From: an uncultured Clostridia bacterium
GTDB taxonomy: Bacteria; Bacillota; Clostridia; Oscillospirales; Ruminococcaceae
DNA length: 64,000 bases
Direction: 5' to 3'
NCBI GenBank assembly: GCA_947625195.1
Contig: CANQNK010000010.1
Coordinates: forward strand, 1-64,000
Position 1 is the first letter of the stretch. Each line of letters begins with the position of its first letter. The notes beneath the pieces are model-generated. The model worked only from the letters and a program-made list of their open reading frames with translations. It did no database searches and had not been told where the DNA came from. Shown here in pieces: positions 1 through 7,199 of this stretch. Made by a program: the position numbers and the translations under genes.

Positions 1-399
1 ACATACCTTGAGTTCTGCAAGGACCTCCATTTCAATCCAGCCGATGTAATAAGCGCGGCAGTACCTGGAGTTGTAACGGTAGGAGAGGATCCGAATCCTA
101 CAGATGAACCGACAGATGAGCCGACTAAGGAACCTTCGGACGGTGGCGATGCAACAAAGGCACCTTCAGATGGTGGTTCGACAGCTAAGCCGACAGAGAA
201 GCCGGCAGATAACAACAACAGCAACAACGGCAACAATGGCGGCAACAACAATAATAGCAACAACGGTGGAGCAAACGGCACAGGCACATCTGCAACGGAC
301 AAGCCTGTAAATACCGGAGCGCAGACAGCTGTAGGACTTTCAGCATTTCTGGCAGCGGCGGCAATCGGTCTTGTAGCGCTTAAGAAGAGAAACAGATAA
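1..399 (+). CDS. C-terminal part of a cell-wall-anchored surface protein (5' end outside window)
   Basis: Frame 1 is open from the first base to a TAA at 397-399 (132 residues seen). After about 30 residues it becomes a Pro/Thr/Glu/Asp-rich and then Asn/Gly-rich linker (about residues 30-95), as in wall-spanning stalks. It ends in a sortase-like sorting signal: NTGAQ, a hydrophobic stretch (VGLSAFLAAAAIGLVAL) and a basic KKRNR tail. The same layout is seen in the 638-aa protein at 31315, which has NPGTG. NTGAQ is a loose match to LPXTG/NPXTG, so sortase anchoring is inferred. The N-terminal function cannot be judged because the gene is cut by the window edge. A hairpin terminator follows directly. 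Confidence 0.8.
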   Translation, partial: TYLEFCKDLHFNPADVISAAVPGVVTVGEDPNPTDEPTDEPTKEPSDGGDATKAPSDGGSTAKPTEKPADNNNSNNGNNGGNNNNSNNGGANGTGTSATDKPVNTGAQTAVGLSAFLAAAAIGLVALKKRNR

Positions 400-424
400 G
401 ATATTTCCGCATAAGTTATATATG

Positions 425-463
425 AAAAAGCGGCAGGCTTCTTTGTGAAGTTTGCCGCTTTTT
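425..463 (+). terminator. Rho-independent terminator after the surface-protein gene
   Basis: Inverted repeat AAAAAGCGGCAGGCTTC / GAAGTTTGCCGCTTTTT with a 5-nt loop and a T run, 26 bp after the stop codon at 399. Confidence 0.85.
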
Positions 464-550
464 CGGTGTGTTTTAAATCCGCATTGAAAACTTGCTTTGT
501 CAGATGTGCAATCCGGTGCCCAAAAAACTGTTTTAAGGGCATGATAGCGG

Positions 551-579
551 TTGACACAATATACAAAAAGTGATATAAT
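551..579 (+). promoter_or_regulatory. Sigma-A promoter for the DUF4867/sugar-isomerase operon
   Basis: TTGACA at 551-556, a 17-bp spacer and TATAAT at 574-579, with a TG one base upstream of the -10 (extended -10). It is a full consensus match 50 bp before the TTG start at 630. Confidence 0.85.
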
Positions 580-629
580 CAACTTGTAAGTTTTAGATGA
601 TTTTACACTTTGTTACGGAGGGATGAAAC

Positions 630-1265
630 TTGGCAGCATTGGAAATTAAAAAGGTTACAGACAAGTCGTTTAAGAAATACGGAAAAATCATTGAGGGATA
701 CAATTTGAACGACATTTTAGACGCAATGGAGTCCGCTCCGTGTCCGAAGGACGTAATTTACGTTCCCGGGGTATCCAGTCTTGAAACACTGATGTTTAAA
801 AAGGATCTGGAAAATGAGATTTACGGGGGCCTTCCTGTTCAGATAGGATACTGCAACGGAAATAACTATAAGCTAAACGCGCTTGAATATCATCGCTCAA
901 GCGAGATAAACATAGCCGCGACCGATCTTATTCTTATGCTTGGAAGTCAGCAGGACATAGATGATGATTTTACCTATGACACCGAAAAGGTTGAGTGCTT
1001 TTTCATACCCAAGGGAACTATGATAGAGGTATACGCAACAACTCTGCACTATGCTCCGTGCAATGCAAATGAGGGTGGCTTCAAGTGCGTTGTAGTTTTG
1101 CCAAAGGGCACAAACTATGATCTTTCCGAACCTGTTGAGATCGGTGGCGGAGATGCAAAGCTTCTGTTTGCAAAGAATAAGTGGCTTATTGCGCATCCCG
1201 ATTCGGGACTTAACAAGGACGGAGCGTTTATAGGTCTTAAAGGGGAAAATTTATCACTCAAGTAA
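630..1265 (+). CDS. DUF4867 family protein (cupin-like, sugar-metabolism associated)
   Basis: A 211-aa soluble protein starting at TTG 630. GGAGGG at 617-622 sits 7 nt upstream; the ATG at 623 is out of frame. The sequence matches my recollection of the DUF4867 family: an N-terminal segment around YGKIIEGYN, a central CNGNNYKLNALEYHRSSEIN stretch and a C-terminal FAKNKWLIAHPDSG stretch. The family is usually found beside sugar isomerase genes and its reaction is not established. The EYHRSSE and EVYATTLHYAP segments resemble cupin metal-binding loops, suggesting a sugar-binding or epimerase-like fold; this is inference. It is first in an operon with the FucI-like isomerase at 1305. Confidence 0.8.
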   Translation: MAALEIKKVTDKSFKKYGKIIEGYNLNDILDAMESAPCPKDVIYVPGVSSLETLMFKKDLENEIYGGLPVQIGYCNGNNYKLNALEYHRSSEINIAATDLILMLGSQQDIDDDFTYDTEKVECFFIPKGTMIEVYATTLHYAPCNANEGGFKCVVVLPKGTNYDLSEPVEIGGGDAKLLFAKNKWLIAHPDSGLNKDGAFIGLKGENLSLK

Positions 1266-1304
1266 TTGAGGAGAAATAATTCATAAGATAAGGAGAATTT
1301 GAAA

Positions 1305-2786
1305 ATGAACAACACACCTAAAGTAAAAATCGGTATCGTTGCGGTATCCCGCGACTGCTTCCCGGAATCTCTTTCCGTTTCAAGAAGAGAAGCGCTTATT
1401 GCGGCGTATAAGTCAAAGTACGATGAGTCGGAGATTTACGAGTGTCCTATCTGTATTGTTGAGAGTGAAATACATATGGTTCAGGCTCTTGAGGACATAA
1501 AAAAGGCGGGCTGTAACGCACTCTGCGTTTATCTCGGAAACTTCGGTCCCGAAATTTCGGAAACGCTGCTTGCAAAGCACTTTGACGGTCCTGCAATGTT
1601 TGTTGCAGCAGCAGAGGAAACGGGCGGAAACCTCTGTCAGGGAAGAGGAGATGCTTACTGCGGAATGTTAAATGCAAGCTACAACCTCAAGCTTCGCAGC
1701 ATAAAGGCGTATATTCCTGAGTATCCGGTTGGAACTGCTGAAGAATGTGCGGATATGATCAACGAGTTTGTACCTATTGCAAAAGCTATTATCGGACTTA
1801 AGAATTTGAAGATCATTTCATTCGGCCCACGTCCGCTGAACTTTATGGCGTGTAATGCACCTATCAAGCCGCTGTTTGACCTCGGCGTTGAGATAGAGGA
1901 AAACTCAGAGCTTGATCTTTTTGAGGCGTATAAGCTTCACGACGGCGATGAGAGGATCCCTGATGTTGTAAAGGATATGGAGGAGGAACTCGGTGCCGGT
2001 AATATGAAGCCTGAGATACTGCCCAAGCTTGCGCAGTACGAACTTACGCTTCTCGACTGGATAGAGGCTCACAAGGGATACAGAGAGTATGTAGCTATTG
2101 CGGGAAAATGCTGGCCTGCATTCCAGACGCAGTTTGGTTTTGTACCGTGTTATGTAAACAGCCGCCTCACTTCAAGGGGGATCCCGGTATCGTGCGAGGT
2201 CGATATTTACGGTGCGCTTTCGGAATTTATCGGAACCTGCGTAAGCGACGATATCGTAACGCTGCTTGACATCAACAACACCGTTCCCGCAGACCTTTAC
2301 GAGGAGGACATCAAGGGTAAACACGATTACACGCTGAAGGATGTATTTATGGGCTTCCATTGCGGAAACACCGCGTCTAAAAAGCTCACATCCTGCTCGA
2401 TGAAGTATCAGATGATAATGGCGAGAAGTCTGCCTGAGGAGGTAACTCAGGGAACGCTTGAGGGAGATATTATTCCGGGCGATATTACATTTTTCAGACT
2501 TCAGTCCACCTCAGACTGTGAGCTCCGTGCATACATTGCACAGGGAGAGGTTCTGCCTGTTGCAACGCGTTCATTCGGAGCAATTGGAATTTTTGCAATC
2601 CCTGAAATGGGAAGATTTTACCGCCACGTTCTTATTGAGGGTAACTTCCCGCACCACGGAGCAGTAGCTTTCGGTCATTTCGGAAAGGCTATCTTCGAGG
2701 TGTTTAAGTATTTAGGAATTTCAGAGATCGGATATAACCAGCCGAAATGTCTGCCTTATCCTTCTGAAAATCCGTTTGCAAAGTAA
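1305..2786 (+). CDS. L-fucose/L-arabinose isomerase family protein
   Basis: A 493-aa protein of the FucI/AraA-like isomerase superfamily (aldose-ketose isomerases, usually Mn-dependent). Features seen: an N-terminal IGIVAVSRDCFP strand; the AEETGGNLCQGRGDAYCGMLN segment; ISFGPRP; a C-terminal FHCGNTASKK region; and RFYRHVLIEGNFPHHGAVAFGHFG, rich in metal-ligand-type histidines. The start is taken as ATG 1305, 8 nt after AGGAGA; the in-frame TTG at 1299 is too close to that site. It follows DUF4867 by 39 bp. No transporter, kinase or aldolase gene is adjacent, so the real substrate (fucose, arabinose or another sugar) is open. Confidence 0.8.
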   Translation: MNNTPKVKIGIVAVSRDCFPESLSVSRREALIAAYKSKYDESEIYECPICIVESEIHMVQALEDIKKAGCNALCVYLGNFGPEISETLLAKHFDGPAMFVAAAEETGGNLCQGRGDAYCGMLNASYNLKLRSIKAYIPEYPVGTAEECADMINEFVPIAKAIIGLKNLKIISFGPRPLNFMACNAPIKPLFDLGVEIEENSELDLFEAYKLHDGDERIPDVVKDMEEELGAGNMKPEILPKLAQYELTLLDWIEAHKGYREYVAIAGKCWPAFQTQFGFVPCYVNSRLTSRGIPVSCEVDIYGALSEFIGTCVSDDIVTLLDINNTVPADLYEEDIKGKHDYTLKDVFMGFHCGNTASKKLTSCSMKYQMIMARSLPEEVTQGTLEGDIIPGDITFFRLQSTSDCELRAYIAQGEVLPVATRSFGAIGIFAIPEMGRFYRHVLIEGNFPHHGAVAFGHFGKAIFEVFKYLGISEIGYNQPKCLPYPSENPFAK

Positions 2787-2801
2787 GTAAACAGTAAAAA
2801 A

Positions 2802-2845
2802 CAACCTCACTCTTGCGCGTTACAAGAGTGAGGTTTTGTTTTTTT
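2802..2845 (+). terminator. Bidirectional terminator between converging operons
   Basis: Perfect stem CAACCTCACTCTTG / CAAGAGTGAGGTTTTG with a 7-nt loop, an A run before and a T run after. It serves the isomerase operon (+) and the nadE-flippase-ydbC operon (-). Confidence 0.9.
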
Positions 2846-2853
2846 GGAAATAA

Positions 2854-3105
2854 TCAGACAAAATCATCTTCGTTTATGTCGTCTTCAAGCTCTTCGCCGT
2901 TAAGAAGCTTTCTCAGGTTTTCAATTTCCTCGTCTGTAAGAGTTACACCTTTACCCATTCTCGTGTGATCGGGATTCCACTCTCTCAGATCGTATTTAGG
3001 CTCCCTGTCATTCCAGCTTATCATATTAAGCTCTTTTGTCCAGCCCTTTGCGTTTTCCGATAAAACTCCTATGTGCTTGGTGATTTCGTATTTAAGCTCC
3101 GCCAT
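2854..3105 (-). CDS. YdbC/PC4-like single-stranded nucleic acid-binding protein
   Basis: An 83-aa acidic protein, complement strand, starting at ATG 3105 behind an AAGGAGGGAG site. A longer frame upstream runs back into the flippase gene and has no ribosome site. The pattern (LKYEITKHIGVLSE, GWTKELNMISWNDREPKYDLREW, MGKGVTLTDEEIENLRKLL) fits the YdbC family, which has a PC4-like beta-sheet plus helix fold and binds single-stranded DNA. It is the last gene of the leftward nadE operon, 14 bp after the flippase. The acidic tail (EELEDDINEDDFV) is typical. The cellular role is not established. Confidence 0.8.
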   Translation of the reverse strand: MAELKYEITKHIGVLSENAKGWTKELNMISWNDREPKYDLREWNPDHTRMGKGVTLTDEEIENLRKLLNGEELEDDINEDDFV

Positions 3106-3119
3106 ATTTTCTCCCTCCT

Positions 3120-4607
3120 TTAAAACTTGTTTATTATAGGTATTTTGTTTAGTATTTTTGCAGGTATCATGATCTTTACCACTCTCATAACGCACCTGAA
3201 ATTGCTTGCAACGATAACGCAGGTGCCTATAATAAGTATTGCGTACGCCGCAATTTTAAAAGGAATCTCAAGCGGTACAAGATATGTCGCAAGGCACATG
3301 ACCGCAAGCACCGAGCAGTTAAAAACAAGCTTTCGCGTGTGAAGATTAAAAGGCTGATATTTCTTTGCGTCCGCTGCTCTTATTATAAACACCGCAAGAT
3401 AAGAAATAAGAGCAGCGACAGCCGCAGAGTATATGCCGATCATTTTTACAAACGCAAGGTTTATGATTATATTCAGTCCGCCGGAAATAAGAGCTGTTAC
3501 AAGGCTTCTGACGCTTTTTTTATGTACCGAATATATCGTTCCCAAAAAGGTCACAAAGCAGGTGAATATTGTGGCATAAATAAGAATCGGCGCATATAAA
3601 ACTGATGAGCGGAAATCAGCGCCTATCCATATTCCCGTTATTATATGCAAAAACAAAAGGATAAATGCGGAAAGAATGTATATAACCGACTGGTTGCAAT
3701 CAAAGACATTTTCGTAAAATCTCTCCTGCTTATCTGAATCCTTTTCAAGCACTGCTGACATATTCCACGCAAGCGCAAATATCATATAAACAGTGGATAC
3801 GAGATTGGGTATTTTATATGCCGCAGACAGTATTCCGTTAGCGTCTGTACCGATAAAGCCGGAAACGATAAGACTTGAAGAGGTGTTGGTGATAAGCCAC
3901 ATTATCTGAGTTGGGATAAGCGGCACGCAGTATGCAAGCATCTGCTTTGTAACTGATTTGTCAAAGTCCTTAAACGAAAAGTATTTCCAGAGTTTTGCTT
4001 TGAAAAACATATATACGATAGCTATTAGGTCTGACAGAATTATTGCAAGCAGATATCCTGTTACACCGATTTTAAGACCCAAAAGCAAAAGCACCGTAAA
4101 CGCCAGAGTGAAAAATGTTGTGAGTATTCCCACAAAGGCGTACAGCTTTACCATTTCAATCGCCCGTACAAAGTATGAGAACAAAAGCTTTAACGAAGCG
4201 GTAAAAACATACGCAAAAAGTATAAGTCCGTTGTCGAAAATTATTACACTTGTAAGCGAATTTTCGGCAGGATCGGGATTGCCGAAAATTATCAGCCCTA
4301 AGATCACAAGTCCTAAAACCGCAAGTCCCGCCAGATTCAAAACTGTGCCTATGGTAAATACCGAATTTTTGTTATAGGCTCTGTCCAGGCCAAAACGGGT
4401 TATTGCTTCGGACACAGTAAGAGATACGATAGGCACCAACCAGTTTGAAATTTGCTGGAGCAGGTCTGCAATTCCAAGCTCGTCCTGCGTAAGCGCGTTG
4501 GTATAAATAGGCACCAAGAACAGCACCAGTATTTTCGAGCTGAACGATCCTATGGCAAAAATTATCGTATTTGAAAAGAGCTTTTTATATCTGCTCTCAG
4601 AACTCAT
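3120..4607 (-). CDS. MOP-superfamily flippase (polysaccharide/lipid-linked oligosaccharide exporter)
   Basis: A roughly 495-aa very hydrophobic protein with about 14 predicted membrane helices. It opens with KKLFSNTIIFAIGSFSSKIL and LGIADLLQQ, the typical start of Wzx/MurJ-like flippases of the MATE/MOP superfamily. Its expected role is to move lipid-linked sugar precursors across the membrane. The start is placed at ATG 4607, because AAAGGA lies 9 nt upstream; an in-frame ATG at 4625 lacks a good site. It lies 30 bp after nadE and 14 bp before the YdbC gene. No glycosyltransferase genes are nearby, so it is an isolated flippase whose cargo is unknown. Confidence 0.8.
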   Translation of the reverse strand: MSSESRYKKLFSNTIIFAIGSFSSKILVLFLVPIYTNALTQDELGIADLLQQISNWLVPIVSLTVSEAITRFGLDRAYNKNSVFTIGTVLNLAGLAVLGLVILGLIIFGNPDPAENSLTSVIIFDNGLILFAYVFTASLKLLFSYFVRAIEMVKLYAFVGILTTFFTLAFTVLLLLGLKIGVTGYLLAIILSDLIAIVYMFFKAKLWKYFSFKDFDKSVTKQMLAYCVPLIPTQIMWLITNTSSSLIVSGFIGTDANGILSAAYKIPNLVSTVYMIFALAWNMSAVLEKDSDKQERFYENVFDCNQSVIYILSAFILLFLHIITGIWIGADFRSSVLYAPILIYATIFTCFVTFLGTIYSVHKKSVRSLVTALISGGLNIIINLAFVKMIGIYSAAVAALISYLAVFIIRAADAKKYQPFNLHTRKLVFNCSVLAVMCLATYLVPLEIPFKIAAYAILIIGTCVIVASNFRCVMRVVKIMIPAKILNKIPIINKF

Positions 4608-4637
4608 AATGCTGTTTCCTTTCATTTGTCATATTCT

Positions 4638-6554
4638 TTATGTGTTTTCAAGGTCCTTTTTCCATACATTCCATACGGCGTCGGAAGGCATTCTCCAGTC
4701 CCCTCTGGGAGATAGTGTAACCGTACCTATCTTCGCTCCGTCCGGAAGGCAGGAGCGTTTAAACTGCTGAGTGAAAAATCTTCTGTAAAAGGTGTAAAGC
4801 CACTTTGTAATTTCGTCCTGACTGTATTCGTTTTTGAAAGCGTATAAAGCAAGACGCTTGACCTTTGATGGCTTGAAAGCAAAACGGATAGCGTAGTAAA
4901 GATAAAAATCGTGAAGCTCATAAGGGCCTACCAGATCTTCCGTTTTCTGCGAGATCTCCTCGCCCTTTTCGTCAGTTGGCAAAAGCTCAGGTGACACCGG
5001 TGTGTCAAGAATATCATAAAGCACCTTTGAAAGCGGCTGATACCCGCAGGTATCAGCATAGTATTTTACTATGTGACGCACCAGCGTCTTTGGAACAGAA
5101 GCGTTTATCCCGTACATAGACATATGGTCTCCGTTGTAGGTTGCCCACCCAAGCGCCAGCTCGGACAGATCTCCCGTTCCTATAACAAGACCGCCTGTGC
5201 CGTTTGCGATGTCCATAAGCACCTTTGTGCGCTCTCTTGCCTGACCGTTTTCATATACCACATCGTGGTTGTTTTCATCGTGACCTATGTCCTTAAAATG
5301 CTGTCTTACAGAAGCGGTTATGTCAACCTCCTTAAAGGTGACCCCAAGGGACTGGCACAAAAGCTCTGCGTTTGATCTGGTGCGCTTGGTTGTACCGAAG
5401 CAGGGCATAGTAACCGCTATGATATCGCTGTGAGGGCGCTCAAGCAGATCAAGAGCCATAATGCACACAAGCATCGCAAGCGAGCTGTCAAGTCCGCCTG
5501 ACATACCAATAACCAATGTTTTTGAATTTGTATGCTCAATTCTTTTTTTCAGTCCCTGTGCCTGCATCTGTAAAATCAGATTACAGCGATAATTTCGTTC
5601 CTTTTCGTTTAGCGGAATAAACGGTGTCTTTGAGTAAAAGCGGGTAAGAGAGGTTTTTTGCATCGGCATTGAAAAATAGATGTATTCGTATTCACTGTAC
5701 TGTGACGTATAATAGGTTGACATTTTAGCACGTTCGCTTGCAAGCTTTTGCATATCAAGCTCAGATACCGTAAGCTCGTTTTTAAACAAAGCGCTTTGCT
5801 TTAAAATACTTCCGTTTTCGGCGATTATATTGTGACCTGAAAATACCATGTCCTGAGTGGATTCGCCATCGCCAGCGCTTGAATAGATGTATCCGCAGAT
5901 AAGCCTTGCGGACTGGTTTGAGACAAGCGACAGACGGTATTTATCCTTTTCTATTACCTCATCTGACGCCGATAGATTTCCTATAACTGTAGCTCCTGCC
6001 AGAGCGTGACGGTTTGACTGGGGGCAGGGAGCCCAAAGGTCCTCGCATATTTCTGCGGCAAACTTAAATTCCGGCATCTGCTCACAGCAGAAAATAAGAT
6101 TTTTGCCGAACGGATAGTCCTTGGCCCTTAGTCTTATAACGGAGTTTTTACAAGGTGCCGGAGAAAAATGCCTTGCTTCATAAAACTCGTTGTAGTTGGG
6201 AAGGCTTGTCTTCGGTATTATGCCGAGTATCTCTCCGTCGAAAATCACGGCGGCGCAGTTATAGATGCTTCCGTCCTTTTGTATAGGAAGCCCCACGGTA
6301 AAAAGAATTTTTTTGTCACGGCTTGCATCAGCAATTTTAAACAATGCTTCGGCAGACGCGTCTAAAAGCGCGCGCTGAAAAAACAGATCCTGACAGGTGT
6401 AAGCCGTTATACATAGTTCAGGAAAAACCAGACATTTTACTCCCTGAACAAAAGCGCTTTCAAGAACGGTAATAATGCTTTTTGTATTATAATCAATGTC
6501 TGCAACCTTCACTTTCGGGGTCGCAGCCGCAACTTTTATAAAGCCGTCTTTCAT
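4638..6554 (-). CDS. nadE: Glutamine-dependent NAD+ synthetase
   Basis: A 638-aa two-domain enzyme making NAD+ from deamido-NAD+, ATP and glutamine. The N-terminal nitrilase-type glutaminase has the triad Glu46 (FPELC), Lys115 (PKTSLPN) and Cys170 (AEICEDLW). The C-terminal synthetase carries the ATP pyrophosphatase P-loop SGGLDSS at 352-358, plus GTGDLSELALGW. Its length matches the long bacterial/eukaryotic form. An AAAGGAG ribosome site precedes ATG 6554. It is the first gene of a leftward operon with a flippase and a YdbC protein; a promoter is seen at 6593-6621. Confidence 0.95.
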   Translation of the reverse strand: MKDGFIKVAAATPKVKVADIDYNTKSIITVLESAFVQGVKCLVFPELCITAYTCQDLFFQRALLDASAEALFKIADASRDKKILFTVGLPIQKDGSIYNCAAVIFDGEILGIIPKTSLPNYNEFYEARHFSPAPCKNSVIRLRAKDYPFGKNLIFCCEQMPEFKFAAEICEDLWAPCPQSNRHALAGATVIGNLSASDEVIEKDKYRLSLVSNQSARLICGYIYSSAGDGESTQDMVFSGHNIIAENGSILKQSALFKNELTVSELDMQKLASERAKMSTYYTSQYSEYEYIYFSMPMQKTSLTRFYSKTPFIPLNEKERNYRCNLILQMQAQGLKKRIEHTNSKTLVIGMSGGLDSSLAMLVCIMALDLLERPHSDIIAVTMPCFGTTKRTRSNAELLCQSLGVTFKEVDITASVRQHFKDIGHDENNHDVVYENGQARERTKVLMDIANGTGGLVIGTGDLSELALGWATYNGDHMSMYGINASVPKTLVRHIVKYYADTCGYQPLSKVLYDILDTPVSPELLPTDEKGEEISQKTEDLVGPYELHDFYLYYAIRFAFKPSKVKRLALYAFKNEYSQDEITKWLYTFYRRFFTQQFKRSCLPDGAKIGTVTLSPRGDWRMPSDAVWNVWKKDLENT

Positions 6555-6592
6555 AAATATCTCCTTTGAGTGAATTTCGTGTAATCAAATAT

Positions 6593-6621
6593 AGTATACC
6601 ACAAATTGCCTGTAAATACAA
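6593..6621 (-). promoter_or_regulatory. Promoter of the nadE operon
   Basis: On the complement strand: TTGTAT (6616-6621), 17-bp spacer, TATACT (6593-6598), preceded by TGG (extended -10). Confidence 0.7.
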
Positions 6622-6661
6622 GAAAAATAATATTTCACTTAACTTAAATGTACCGACACAC

Positions 6662-6717
6662 AAAAGCAAAAATAAAAGCGAGCTTTATCGGAGGCACAAT
6701 TACCTCCGGCGGCTCGC
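6662..6717 (-). terminator. Terminator of the tRNA-Leu gene
   Basis: On the complement strand GCGAGC and CGGAGG pair with CCTCCG and GCTCGC (interrupted stem), followed by TTTTATTTTT. It lies just 3' of the tRNA. Confidence 0.8.
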
Positions 6718-6720
6718 CGG

Positions 6721-6807
6721 TGGTGCAGAAGATGGGACTTGAACCCACACGACATTGCTGCCACAGGCACCTGAAGCCTGCGCGTCTGCCAATTCCGCCA
6801 CTTCTGC
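6721..6807 (-). tRNA. tRNA-Leu (anticodon CAG)
   Basis: An 87-nt class II tRNA on the complement strand. The acceptor stem GCAGAAG pairs with CTTCTGC and the 3' CCA is encoded. The anticodon stem CAGGC/GCCTG closes the loop TTCAGGT, giving anticodon CAG (reads CUG). A long variable arm is present, as expected for leucine, and the T-arm contains GGTTCAAGTCC. Confidence 0.97.
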
Positions 6808-6839
6808 AAATATTACCGACTTGTTCAGTCAGTGGACTT

Positions 6840-6868
6840 ATTATAACATACCTTTGACCAAAAATCAA
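6840..6868 (-). promoter_or_regulatory. Promoter of tRNA-Leu
   Basis: Complement strand: TTGATT (6863-6868), 17-bp spacer, TATAAT (6840-6845), about 33 bp before the tRNA 5' end. Confidence 0.8.
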
Positions 6869-6915
6869 GCAAAACTTTTTACAGAATTTCAAATCATATA
6901 TTTTCATGAAAAGTC

Positions 6916-6944
6916 TTTATTTTTACGATTTAATATGCTATAAT
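6916..6944 (+). promoter_or_regulatory. Probable extended -10 promoter for the dehydratase-activase operon
   Basis: TGC followed by TATAAT at 6939-6944, with a weak -35 (TTTATT) 17 bp upstream. It would give a leader of about 230 nt before the activase gene. The leader holds CGTGCAT (6972-6978) and its exact complement ATGCACG (7040-7046), so it may fold. Confidence 0.5.
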
Positions 6945-7199
6945 TATCTAGGTTGTGACATTATTATTTAGCGTGCATTATGCGAATACAGTATGAATAT
7001 TGTAAATGTTTTGTGAATAAATATCAGAAATTTAATATTATGCACGTTTCAAGCATTGTTGCCTGAAAACGGCTTATTAGTTAATGAAACTTATTTAATA
7101 GCAGGTTTTTAAGGCTTACGGAAAAGCACGCAGCTTAAGGAATATACATTCTTATCGCATTATGCGGGATATATTTGGAAAGGAATGGTTAATAGCTTT

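Noticed and set aside
897-1196. A 99-aa - strand ORF opposite the DUF4867 gene
   Set aside because: It lies wholly antisense to a conserved gene and has no ribosome site.
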